A DNA stretch of 21,669 bases, taken from an uncultured Bacteroides sp. GTDB taxonomy: Bacteria; Bacteroidota; Bacteroidia; Bacteroidales; Bacteroidaceae. The stretch spans positions 1 through 21,669 of the forward strand of contig URCM01000050.1 of the NCBI GenBank assembly GCA_900546355.1. The letters are read 5' to 3'. The notes under the pieces were generated by a model, which did not search any database, had not been told where the DNA came from, and saw nothing but the letters and a program-made list of their open reading frames with translations. Of the stretch, positions 7,303 through 14,984 are shown piece after piece. Every line of letters begins with the position of its first letter. Position 1 is the first letter of the stretch. The position numbers and the translations under genes were made by a program.

Positions 7303-7435
7303 CCTTCCAGCTCTATCATCCGTACAGCAGGTTACGTATCAGGGGGCAGGGTTCGTCATCGATGGCTAAAATTTCCTCGATTTCTATCCGTATTTGGGCG
7401 AGTTTGCCTATATTTGCCTCTCGTATTATCAACTA
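7254..7435 (-). pseudogene. Remnant of two overlapping unknown genes, opposite strand
   Basis: Between the broken exporter and pdxS the minus strand carries a plausible C-terminus: about 38 codons from 7432, ending in IDDEPCPLIRNLLYG and a TGA at 7318-7316. This stop overlaps an ATG at 7319-7317 in the four-base ATGA arrangement usual for coupled genes. The second frame begins MIELEGYKNGTSIGFNVW and runs into the antisense of the exporter at the breakpoint. The composition looks protein-like and differs from intergenic sequence, but I do not recognise either family. It could be chance open frame; the ATGA overlap is the main argument for a transplanted operon fragment. Confidence 0.4.
7409..7416 (+). 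promoter_or_regulatory. Candidate -7 promoter box of pdxST
   Basis: TATATTTG matches TAnnTTTG exactly and ends 32 bases before the pdxS ATG at 7449. No convincing -33 TTTG lies 19-23 bases upstream. Confidence 0.45.
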
Positions 7436-7448
7436 AATACTATTGGAA

Positions 7449-8324
7449 ATGAAAAATGAAAGGTATGAGCTGAACAAGAATTTGGCTCAAATGTTGAAAG
7501 GAGGCGTCATTATGGATGTGACTACTCCGGAGCAGGCAAAGATTGCCGAACAGGCAGGCGCAGTAGCTGTCATGGCATTGGAACGGATTCCGGCTGATAT
7601 CCGTGCAGCGGGTGGAGTTGCCCGTATGAGCGACCCGAAAATGATACGGGGCATTCAGGAAGCGGTCAGCATTCCGGTAATGGCCAAAGTGCGTATCGGT
7701 CATTTCGTAGAGGCACAGATACTGGAAGCCTTGGAAATCGACTACATCGATGAAAGTGAAGTATTGTCACCGGCCGACGGTGTTTATCATATCGACAAGA
7801 CCAAATTTAAGGTGCCGTTTGTATGCGGGGCCAAAAACCTGGGCGAAGCCTTGCGCCGCATTGCCGAAGGCGCTTCGATGATTCGTACTAAAGGAGAGCC
7901 TGGTACTGGCGATGTGATTCAGGCTGTAACTCACATGCGCAGCATGATGCGCGACATCCGCCGGGTACAGGCACTTGCCGAAGACGAACTGTACAACGAG
8001 GCCAAAGAACTGGAAGTACCGTTCGACTTGTTGCAGTATGTACACGAGAATGGTAAACTTCCCGTAGTGAACTTTGCAGCAGGTGGTGTAGCCACTCCTG
8101 CCGATGCTGCGTTGATGATGCAGTTGGGTGCGGAAGGTGTATTCGTCGGTTCAGGTATCTTCAAGTCGGGCAATCCCGAAAAGCGTGCGCGTGCCATTGT
8201 CAATGCCGTGACCAACTACAACGATGCAAAACTGTTGGCCGAGGTTTCTACCGACTTGGGAGAAGCGATGGTAGGCATCAACGAGGATGAAATCACTTTG
8301 TTGATGGCAGAAAGAGGGAAATAA
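7449..8324 (+). CDS. pdxS: Pyridoxal 5'-phosphate synthase, synthase subunit PdxS
   Basis: This 291-residue TIM-barrel enzyme condenses ribose 5-phosphate, glyceraldehyde 3-phosphate and ammonia into pyridoxal 5'-phosphate, in the DXP-independent vitamin B6 route. The key residues are in place, each one position lower than in Bacillus subtilis: Asp23 ([10 protein letters not shown]), Lys80 in VMAKVRIGH and Lys148 in [11 protein letters not shown]. The phosphate-binding motif [13 protein letters not shown] and GVFVGSGIF are also intact. ATG at 7449 gives the family N-terminus ([18 protein letters not shown]); a TTG two codons upstream is less likely. PdxS forms a dodecamer that docks twelve PdxT subunits, encoded 14 bases downstream. 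Confidence 0.97.
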   Translation: MKNERYELNKNLAQMLKGGVIMDVTTPEQAKIAEQAGAVAVMALERIPADIRAAGGVARMSDPKMIRGIQEAVSIPVMAKVRIGHFVEAQILEALEIDYIDESEVLSPADGVYHIDKTKFKVPFVCGAKNLGEALRRIAEGASMIRTKGEPGTGDVIQAVTHMRSMMRDIRRVQALAEDELYNEAKELEVPFDLLQYVHENGKLPVVNFAAGGVATPADAALMMQLGAEGVFVGSGIFKSGNPEKRARAIVNAVTNYNDAKLLAEVSTDLGEAMVGINEDEITLLMAERGK

Positions 8325-8338
8325 CGGAAGACAAGGAT

Positions 8339-8911
8339 ATGCTTAGAATAGGTGTTTTGGCTCTGCAAGGAGCCTTCCTTGAGCATGAACAGATGCTGGA
8401 CCGCTTGGGCGTAACGCATTTCCAGATTCGGCAATTGCCCGATTTGTCCCGCCCTATGGACGGGCTGATTATTCCCGGAGGCGAAAGCACAGCCATCGGC
8501 AAGCTTTTAAACAGTCTGGATATGATGTCGCCGCTTAGGGAAAAAATCAAAAAAGGATTGCCTGTATTCGGCACATGTGCGGGTATGATTCTATTGGCAA
8601 ACGAAATAGACAACGATCCGAAACGTTACCTGCAAGTGATGGATATCTGTGTGAAACGTAATGCATACGGCCGCCAGTTGGGAAGCTTTTTCACGCACGA
8701 CCTGTTTGCCGGACAAGAAATACCCATGACTTTCATCCGTGCTCCTTATATAAGTAAGGTAGGCACGCAGGTAGAAATCTTGTCAACGGTAGGCGGGCAT
8801 ATCGTGGCAGCACGTGAAAAGAACATACTGGTCTGCTCGTTTCATCCCGAATTGACAGAAGACACAACGGTACATGCTTATTTCATCGAGAAGATGGTAG
8901 AAAAGGCATAA
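8339..8911 (+). CDS. pdxT: Pyridoxal 5'-phosphate synthase, glutaminase subunit PdxT
   Basis: This 190-residue class I glutamine amidotransferase hydrolyses glutamine and channels ammonia to PdxS. The catalytic triad is visible: nucleophile Cys80 in FGTCAGM and the pair His169/Glu171 in SFHPEL. The oxyanion loop PGGEST is at 46-51. One small deviation is Gly at 115 in NAYGRQLGSF, where many homologues carry Asp (GRQ-x-DSF). The gene starts 14 bases after the pdxS stop and shares its transcript, so the two subunits are made together. A palindromic repeat follows directly and may cap the mRNA. Confidence 0.96.
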   Translation: MLRIGVLALQGAFLEHEQMLDRLGVTHFQIRQLPDLSRPMDGLIIPGGESTAIGKLLNSLDMMSPLREKIKKGLPVFGTCAGMILLANEIDNDPKRYLQVMDICVKRNAYGRQLGSFFTHDLFAGQEIPMTFIRAPYISKVGTQVEILSTVGGHIVAAREKNILVCSFHPELTEDTTVHAYFIEKMVEKA

Positions 8912-8922
8912 ACAGCCGACCA

Positions 8923-8975
8923 ATATAACTGCGTTGCAGATACGATTACTAATCGTACCTGATGCGCAGTTATAT
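8923..8975. repeat. Palindromic extragenic repeat, single form
   Basis: A 53-bp dyad centred at 8949. The outer arms ATATAACTGCG (8923-8933) and CGCAGTTATAT (8965-8975) match perfectly, and the core TACGATTA-C-TAATCGTA (8941-8957) is a perfect inverted repeat; in total 22 of 26 positions pair. It starts 11 bases after the pdxT stop and is the same family as the block at 5831-5921. It can fold into a long hairpin and may serve as a terminator or mRNA-stabilising structure for pdxST. Confidence 0.75.
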
Positions 8976-9158
8976 TATTTTGCCGATGAAGTTATCTTCG
9001 TGAGTTGTTCCAGACAAGTCCGTCTTAAACTTTGCCTAAGTTTATTTTGAGGATTGCTTTCGAAAAACATTTCCCGAATACCTTTGGGGAATGCTAAAAC
9101 GTTTCTTTAAATAATATGAAAAAATAAGCCGATAATTACACCGAATGCTGAAAAAATA

Positions 9159-9166
9159 TAATTTTG
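9159..9166 (+). promoter_or_regulatory. Candidate -7 promoter box of the susCD-like pair
   Basis: TAATTTTG matches TAnnTTTG exactly and would give a 5' leader of about 90 bases before the ATG at 9260. No -33 TTTG is visible, which leaves room for an activator or an alternative sigma factor. Confidence 0.4.
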
Positions 9167-9259
9167 CACCGGGTTTTTAAGGCATGCTTCTTAACGTGTA
9201 CATTCAAGGGGTTGGGTGGAAACGGTTCATGAATAATTATTGAGTTTAATATATAATTT

Positions 9260-9282
9260 ATGAAAGAAGCATTTTTCTGATT
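9260..9282 (+). other. Frame-shifted start of the SusC-like signal peptide
   Basis: An ATG at 9260 opens MKEAFF and then hits TGA at 9278-9280. If one T is added to the five-T run at 9272-9276, or the ribosome slips back one base there, reading passes into the SusC-like frame. It then gives MKEAFFLILYWWCTVQLMA followed by QSLTVNG: a full signal peptide with a typical Bacteroides cleavage before Gln. The ATG is preceded in frame by a stop at 9254-9256, so it is the natural start. This explains why the main frame has no upstream ATG of its own. Confidence 0.75.
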
Positions 9283-12200
9283 TTGTACTGGTGGTGTACT
9301 GTGCAACTAATGGCGCAGAGCCTGACTGTAAATGGAGTGGTTTTAGACGAATCCGGTCAGTCGGTTATCGGAGCTACTGTACTGGAAGAAGGAACCGAAA
9401 ACGGAACCATTACCAATTTAGACGGCAAATTTACTTTACAAGTAGAGAAAGGCAAATCATTGGTGATCAGCTACATCGGTTTTGAGACACAGCGTGTACG
9501 GGCTGTGAACGAAAAGCAACTGAAAATCATTCTTCACGAAGATTCCGAACTTCTGGATGAAGTGGTTGTAGTAGGTTATGGCGTAAAGCAGAAACGTTCC
9601 ACAATGACTACAGCTATTTCAAAAATGGACCAAAAAGTCTTGCAGAACGCAGCTTTTTCGAATGCAGCACAAGCTTTGCAAGGAACAGTTAGCGGACTGC
9701 GTGTAACAAACACTTCCGGAGCACCTGGAAGTGCGCCTACCATTGTTCTGCGTGGCGGTGCAGGAATAGAAAGTGCCGGTTCGCCGCTCGTGGTGGTAGA
9801 CGGGGTAGTGCGTTCCATGAGCGACATCAACCCTTCTGATATCGAATCGATTCAGGTATTGAAAGACGCGGCTTCTACCGCAATCTACGGCGCACGAGCC
9901 AACAACGGTGTAATCTTGGTACAGACCAAGAAAGGGAAAGCCGGACACACCCAAGTTTCTTACAAATTCAAGGGCGGCATGAACTTTGCCCGCAAAGGTT
10001 ACGAATACATGGATGCTGAAAACTATATCCGTTTCGGACGATTGGGACGTATGTATTCGGGTGGTAGTATTACGGATATTGACAATACAAGAGGATACGG
10101 TGCAGTGTATGGCGCAAACAATCCTGACCAATATTCCATCCGTTACCTCGACGGGAATGAAAACTTATTGCAGGAAGGCTGGAAGCAAATGACCGACCCG
10201 GTAACAGGAAAGCAAATCATATTCAAGGACTATGGGACTACCTTGCGGGATGAGGTATATAAAGACCCGGCATTTACACAAGACCATTACCTGAGCTTTA
10301 ACGGAGGAAGCGAGAAAGGTACTTTCGCGGCTTCGTTAGGCTATTACGCCGAAGACGGAACGGTGAAAGGAACGGAATACCGCCGTTTCAGCGGTACGCT
10401 GAACGGAAATTACAAGGTATTGCCTATCCTGAACATCAAAGGAGGTGTAAGTTTCTCCACTTCTACTGCTCCTGAATTGTATTACGATGATATGGCAGAC
10501 CTCTTCGAGCGTATGCAAAGTATGGAACCAACCTGGAAACCTTTCTTTGATGACGGTTCGCCTAACTACGGTTATGGCAAACGGGACGGAAATCCGCTCT
10601 ATTGGCTGGACAAACTGACCAACAAGAACAATACCCGCAAGACAACGCTGAATATCGGTGCCGACCTGAAACTGATAAAGGATAAATTATTCTTGCGTGA
10701 GAACAGTTCGATTTATTACGAAGATTATACGAGGGAACTGTTCGATAAAGAATACCGTGACTACTGGAACGTGAATACCGAACGTAAGGCTTCATTTGAC
10801 TATCAGCGCACCATCCAGCAACAGCATAGCGTGCAGCTGGAATATACTGATACGTTCAAAGAAAACCACAATTTCTCTGCCATGCTGGGAGGTGAATACT
10901 TCGAGAATCAGTATACCGAATACAGCGGAAGCGGGCAGGGAGCGCCTTTCGACGATATTCCGACCCTGAATGCTTCGGGTAACGAGAATATGACCGCTTA
11001 TTCATACCGTGAAGGATACCGCATTGCTTCGTTCTTCGGTCGGGTGACTTATGATTACAAGCGTCGGTACTTGTTTACGGCTGTAGCCCGTTATGACGGT
11101 ATTTCCCGTTTGTCGGACAACCGTTGGGGATTCTTCCCAGGTGTGTCTGCCGGCTGGAATATCCACGAAGAAGCTTTCTTCCACGACAGCCCGCTCGCCA
11201 ATGTGGTTTCTACGTTAAAGCCCCGTATTTCGTATGGCATCAATGGTAACGTGAACGGCATCAACAATTACGATGTATATGGACTTTACGGACAAGCCAG
11301 TGGCACACATCCGTATAACGGAGTGAATGGCATTCTAAATACGGCGGTCATCAATTCGCAACTACGGTGGGAAAAGAGTAAGTCATTCGAGGCAGGCTTG
11401 GACCTTGGTTTCCTGAATAACCGTTTCAACTTGATTTTGGATTATTACAACCGTACGACTTCCGACTTGCTGACTGATGTCAACCTGCCGGGCTATACGG
11501 GATTCGACTCGTTCAAGACCAATTTAGGGACCTTGCGCAACAGCGGCTTCGAGATAGAAGGCAATCTGAACCTGATTACCAACCCGAAAGGTTTCAACTG
11601 GAATCTCTCGTTCAATGCTTCGTACGTGTTCAACAAGATTGTGAAATTGCCGGATAATGGCAATGAGAACAACCGCCAAGGCGGTTCTCAGGTGTGGGAC
11701 CCTGCTTCTCAACAAGTCATCTGGGTAGGAGGATACCAGGAAGGACATACGCTGGGAGATATTTATGCCTATCAGCAAGTGAAAATCCTGAGAGATGAAA
11801 ACGAAGTGGCACAACTTGCCGGAAACCGCATCGATATGATTGCCGGACTGTACGGACCGAATGTCAGCGAGGCAGACCGCCAACGCTACGGGCTGACCAA
11901 ACCGATTGAAGCCGGTGATGTGCTTTGGGCAGACTTGAACGGTGATAACATCATCGACCAACTGGACCGTGTAAAGGTAGGCAATATCTATCCGAAATGG
12001 ACCGGAGGTTTCAATACAACGCTTTCTTATAAAAATGTTTCACTTTACGGACGTTTCGATTTTGCCGTCGGACATACGATATTAAATATGGTGGCAATGC
12101 GTTCCATCGGACAATCGGTCGGATTCAAAAATATCATCGCAGATGGCTTGGATTGCTGGACGGCTGATAATCCGGATACCGACTTGCCCAAATCATATTA

Positions 12201-12525
12201 CGATGATTCTACGAACAAGAAAAACATTTACCGTGACACGGCAGGAAGTGACATTACAAGCGTGGACAACCGAAGTTCCCGTTTCTATGAAAAAGGAGAT
12301 TACCTGGCTCTGCGTGAATTGACTTTGAGCTGGAAACTTCCGGTGAAATGGATTTCCAAGATTCACATGACCGATGCTTCGCTGTATATCACAGGACAAA
12401 ACCTTTTCTATATCACCGGATACAGCGGCACTTCTCCCGAAGCTCCATTGGTTTATCCGGGAGTTGATACAGGACGTTATCCTACTCCACGTACCGTATT
12501 GGTAGGGGCATCCATTTCTTTTTAA
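9283..12525 (+). CDS. SusC/RagA-family TonB-dependent outer-membrane transporter
   Basis: About 1,080 residues are open from a TTG at 9283. SusC-like proteins are 22-strand barrels that import ligands captured by a SusD lid, driven by TonB-ExbBD. Visible here: a carboxypeptidase-regulatory-like domain (about residues 14-90, VNGVVLDESG to FETQRV), the TonB box DEVVVVGYG, the plug domain with LRGGAGIESAGSPLVVVDG and the DASSTAIYGARANNGV-like signature (about 195-210), then the long barrel ending VGASISF with terminal Phe. There is no N-terminal STN domain, so control through a FecI/FecR-type system is unlikely. The signal peptide lies mostly in another frame (9260-9282): as read, the protein starts mid-signal at YWWCTVQLMA and would be exported badly unless the frame is restored. 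The susD-like gene follows 26 bases on. Confidence 0.93.
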   Translation: MYWWCTVQLMAQSLTVNGVVLDESGQSVIGATVLEEGTENGTITNLDGKFTLQVEKGKSLVISYIGFETQRVRAVNEKQLKIILHEDSELLDEVVVVGYGVKQKRSTMTTAISKMDQKVLQNAAFSNAAQALQGTVSGLRVTNTSGAPGSAPTIVLRGGAGIESAGSPLVVVDGVVRSMSDINPSDIESIQVLKDAASTAIYGARANNGVILVQTKKGKAGHTQVSYKFKGGMNFARKGYEYMDAENYIRFGRLGRMYSGGSITDIDNTRGYGAVYGANNPDQYSIRYLDGNENLLQEGWKQMTDPVTGKQIIFKDYGTTLRDEVYKDPAFTQDHYLSFNGGSEKGTFAASLGYYAEDGTVKGTEYRRFSGTLNGNYKVLPILNIKGGVSFSTSTAPELYYDDMADLFERMQSMEPTWKPFFDDGSPNYGYGKRDGNPLYWLDKLTNKNNTRKTTLNIGADLKLIKDKLFLRENSSIYYEDYTRELFDKEYRDYWNVNTERKASFDYQRTIQQQHSVQLEYTDTFKENHNFSAMLGGEYFENQYTEYSGSGQGAPFDDIPTLNASGNENMTAYSYREGYRIASFFGRVTYDYKRRYLFTAVARYDGISRLSDNRWGFFPGVSAGWNIHEEAFFHDSPLANVVSTLKPRISYGINGNVNGINNYDVYGLYGQASGTHPYNGVNGILNTAVINSQLRWEKSKSFEAGLDLGFLNNRFNLILDYYNRTTSDLLTDVNLPGYTGFDSFKTNLGTLRNSGFEIEGNLNLITNPKGFNWNLSFNASYVFNKIVKLPDNGNENNRQGGSQVWDPASQQVIWVGGYQEGHTLGDIYAYQQVKILRDENEVAQLAGNRIDMIAGLYGPNVSEADRQRYGLTKPIEAGDVLWADLNGDNIIDQLDRVKVGNIYPKWTGGFNTTLSYKNVSLYGRFDFAVGHTILNMVAMRSIGQSVGFKNIIADGLDCWTADNPDTDLPKSYYDDSTNKKNIYRDTAGSDITSVDNRSSRFYEKGDYLALRELTLSWKLPVKWISKIHMTDASLYITGQNLFYITGYSGTSPEAPLVYPGVDTGRYPTPRTVLVGASISF

Positions 12526-12551
12526 CCGACAACAAAAAACGACGTATAATC

Positions 12552-14069
12552 ATGAGAAGAAAAATACAAATAGCGATACTGGCGGTCATGACAATGGGCT
12601 CGTTAAGCAGTTGCTTGGATATGACCCCGATCAGCGAAATTACAGATGAAAATATGTGGAAGAACGAAGGTCACTTCACTTCCTTCATGTATGGCATACA
12701 TAGCCGCCTGCGTGATGTCGATGCGCAAAATCTGTTCATTTTGGGAGAACTGCGTTCGGACATCTACAACACAGGTATCGGCTGGACGGGCGAAAGCAAC
12801 CAGGTAGAGGAAATCACTTCAAATACACTGACAGAGGAACGTCCGGGTATTGAGAACTACGGAGGACTGTATTACAATATCAACCAGATTAACTTGTTCA
12901 TCTTGCGTACTTCGGGTACGGATTTGTTGAGCGAGGCAGACCGGAACTATTACTTGGGGGAAGCGTACGGATTGCGTGCCTTCTATTATTTCCATTTGCT
13001 GCGCTCATGGGGAAATGTGGTTTGGAACGCCGACCCCAGTTTAGGCTTCGAAGTAGGGAATCTGGAACGTCCCGCCACCGATGCGGAAACCATTATGCAA
13101 TATATCAAAGACGATATTACAACGTCTGAGACTGCTTTCGGAGACGATTATGCCTTCCGTGCCGGACGCTCATTATGGTCGAAAGCAGCTACATTGACCT
13201 TAAAGGCAGAAGTATATTTATGGTCCAGCAAGCAAATGAATGGTGGAACAGCTGACGCGCAAACAGCGTTAGATGCATTAAATGACCTTCAGACGCATAT
13301 ATCACGGAACGAATTGGATTTGCTTCCTGACTTTGCCTCGGTATTCGATTACGAAAACAAAGGCAACAACGAAATCATTTTCTCGCTGCATGCGGCTTAT
13401 AACGAAGCCGATTTGTTTAACGGAGAATGGCGCAACCGCATGGTGCCGCAACAGACTACCCTAAGCAGTTATTACGAAAGCGACGGATCACCTATCGACT
13501 TGAATTTCAACGGTAATGTTTATTATCCGCTTCGCGAAGAACTGTATGGCCGGTTTGATGAAGCAGACACACGCCTGGACGGAACATTACGGGCTGTTTA
13601 CAGCAAAGACGAAGCCGGAACGGTTTCCTATAAGGGTTGTTTTGCTTATAAATTCCGGGGCACGACGCCTGCGGGAGCTTCGTATCGGGAGTTTTGCGAC
13701 GATTATCCCATTTACCGCTATGCCGACGTGTTGTTGCTGAAAGCAGAGGCTGAGGCTTTACTCGGCAATGACCCTACGGACGAAATCAATCAAATCCGTC
13801 AACGTGCATACGCCGATGCATACGATGAACAGACGATGGGTTATCCGCATTTGACTGGAGACGATGAAGGTATCAACGAAGTTTTGTTGCGCGAGCGTCT
13901 GCGTGAGTTTATGTTCGAAGGCAAACGTTGGTATGACTTACGTCGTTTCGGGCAAGAATATGTCATGAAGTACTCGTCCCTGCAAAATCCGGAACACCTG
14001 CTTTGGCCTGTCGACACAGACACCATGACGGATAATCCGGCTCTGGAACAAACACCAGGATACGAATAA
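12552..14069 (+). CDS. RagB/SusD-family surface lipoprotein
   Basis: This 505-residue partner of the SusC-like transporter captures the ligand at the cell surface. The signal peptide ends in a lipobox, SLSSC, with Cys21 as the lipidation site, after a basic start (MRRKIQ). The body has the SusD pattern: YYLGEAYGLRAFYYFHLLRSWG near 135-155, the tetratricopeptide-like helical scaffold, and a C-terminus with LRERLREFMFEGKRWYDLRRFG and LLWPVDTDTMTDNPALEQTPGY, the usual end of the family. The ligand cannot be read from sequence; no glycoside hydrolase, polysaccharide lyase, sulfatase or peptidase lies beside it, unlike a standard polysaccharide utilisation locus. Confidence 0.95.
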   Translation: MRRKIQIAILAVMTMGSLSSCLDMTPISEITDENMWKNEGHFTSFMYGIHSRLRDVDAQNLFILGELRSDIYNTGIGWTGESNQVEEITSNTLTEERPGIENYGGLYYNINQINLFILRTSGTDLLSEADRNYYLGEAYGLRAFYYFHLLRSWGNVVWNADPSLGFEVGNLERPATDAETIMQYIKDDITTSETAFGDDYAFRAGRSLWSKAATLTLKAEVYLWSSKQMNGGTADAQTALDALNDLQTHISRNELDLLPDFASVFDYENKGNNEIIFSLHAAYNEADLFNGEWRNRMVPQQTTLSSYYESDGSPIDLNFNGNVYYPLREELYGRFDEADTRLDGTLRAVYSKDEAGTVSYKGCFAYKFRGTTPAGASYREFCDDYPIYRYADVLLLKAEAEALLGNDPTDEINQIRQRAYADAYDEQTMGYPHLTGDDEGINEVLLRERLREFMFEGKRWYDLRRFGQEYVMKYSSLQNPEHLLWPVDTDTMTDNPALEQTPGYE

Positions 14070-14158
14070 TGATTGTGTAAGTCGTTGATTTATGAGTTTT
14101 TAAGGTTTTGTTTTTTTGCTTTTACCGTATTGTTTGTATATTCGCAAACATAGTTCTG

Positions 14159-14220
14159 ACCACAGAGTACGCAGAAGATTTATAAATGATTCCATAGGAA
14201 TGTCTTGTGCCCTCTGTGGT
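14159..14220. repeat. Inverted repeat downstream of the SusD-like gene
   Basis: ACCACAGAG (14159-14167) and CTCTGTGGT (14212-14220) are perfect 9-base inverted arms around a 44-base loop. It starts 90 bases after the SusD-like stop codon and ends 33 bases before the next gene. There is no T run after it on the plus strand, so a role as a simple terminator is doubtful. Confidence 0.5.
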
Positions 14221-14253
14221 AAAACAAATGGATTCACAAACTCAAAAATTTAA

Positions 14254-14898
14254 ATGCAAATGAAACATGTAGTAATCGCAGCTCTGCTTCTGCCTTTAAT
14301 GGCATGTGGAGGAGGAAACCAATCAACGCAGACAACAGCCGAAGTTGCTCAGGACAGTACAAAGAACCAAGTAGTAGAAACCATCATGACGCGCCGCAGC
14401 ATCCGCCAATATAAGCCGGAAGCCGTAGAGCGTGAGAAGATGCAGACCATTGTGGAATGCGGTATCAATGCACCCAATGCCATGAACCGCCAGCCGTGGG
14501 AAGTGCGTGTAGTGGATAATCCCGACTATATCAACGGAGTGACCGAATTGTATAAGAAAGCCAATCCGCAGGCTGCTGCCGACTCTACATTCCGCAATAT
14601 GTTCCGCAATGCTCCGACCGTAGTCTTTATCGGACACGATACAAAATCGGAAAGCTCACCTTTCGATTGCGGTCTGTTGGCTGAGAACATGATGCTTTCG
14701 GCATGGTCGATGGGCATCGGAAGCTGTTGCTTGGGCAGTCCGGCACGCTTCATGATGACTCCCGAAGCTGCTGAATACCTGAAGAAACTGAACTTCAGCG
14801 AGGGTTATGAACTTCTCTACTGCATCGGTTTCGGTTATCCCGATGAAACTCCGGCAGCCAAACCACGCGAAACAAGCAAGATTCAGTTCGTTGAATAA
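14254..14898 (+). CDS. Nitroreductase-family protein with lipoprotein signal
   Basis: A 214-residue FMN-dependent oxidoreductase-type protein (212 if the second ATG at 14260 is used). It opens with a lipoprotein signal, KHVVIAALLLPLMAC, and a glycine/serine/threonine/glutamine-rich tether. The nitroreductase domain follows from about residue 40: the FMN phosphate motif RRSIRQYKPE, then INAPNAMNRQPWEVRVV, APTVVFIGHD, and the helix LLAENMMLSAWSMGIGSCCLGS, all family landmarks. Cytoplasmic relatives reduce nitro compounds or quinones with NAD(P)H. A lipid-anchored version would sit outside the cytoplasm, where NAD(P)H is absent, so its electron donor is unclear. It has the same direction as the susCD-like pair, 184 bases downstream. 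Confidence 0.9.
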   Translation: MQMKHVVIAALLLPLMACGGGNQSTQTTAEVAQDSTKNQVVETIMTRRSIRQYKPEAVEREKMQTIVECGINAPNAMNRQPWEVRVVDNPDYINGVTELYKKANPQAAADSTFRNMFRNAPTVVFIGHDTKSESSPFDCGLLAENMMLSAWSMGIGSCCLGSPARFMMTPEAAEYLKKLNFSEGYELLYCIGFGYPDETPAAKPRETSKIQFVE

Positions 14899-14914
14899 CC
14901 GGCTTAAATAAATC

Positions 14915-14976
14915 AAGAGTTAAAGCCAATACTTTTCCTCATGCTAATCATGACAAAATAATTGGCTCTAACTCTT
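14915..14976. terminator. Two-way terminator hairpin
   Basis: AAGAGTTAAAGCCAAT (14915-14930) pairs with ATTGGCTCTAACTCTT (14961-14976) at 15 of 16 positions. Within the 30-base loop, TCATG (14939-14943) and CATGA (14949-14953) form a second stem. The plus-strand stem ends in TTTT, and the structure lies exactly between the convergent nitroreductase and protease genes. Confidence 0.8.
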
Positions 14977-14984
14977 TTAAAATA

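Larger units (their letters stand above)
8912..9259. other. Leader region upstream of the SusC-like gene
   Basis: After the palindromic repeat this gap holds a small hairpin (CATTTCCC at 9068-9075 with GGGGAATG at 9086-9093, seven of eight pairs) and a TAnnTTTG box at 9159-9166. No gene is seen on either strand. No sigma-factor, anti-sigma or hybrid two-component gene, the usual SusC/D regulators, lies in or beside it. Confidence 0.5.

Noticed and set aside
7443..7448. TTG start of pdxS at 7443
   Set aside because: The ATG at 7449 yields the usual PdxS N-terminus and puts Asp23, Lys80 and Lys148 at family positions, so a rare start codon is not needed.
11524..11961. 145-residue minus-strand open frame in the transporter gene
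   Set aside because: It is antisense to the barrel of the SusC-like transporter, with no independent signal.
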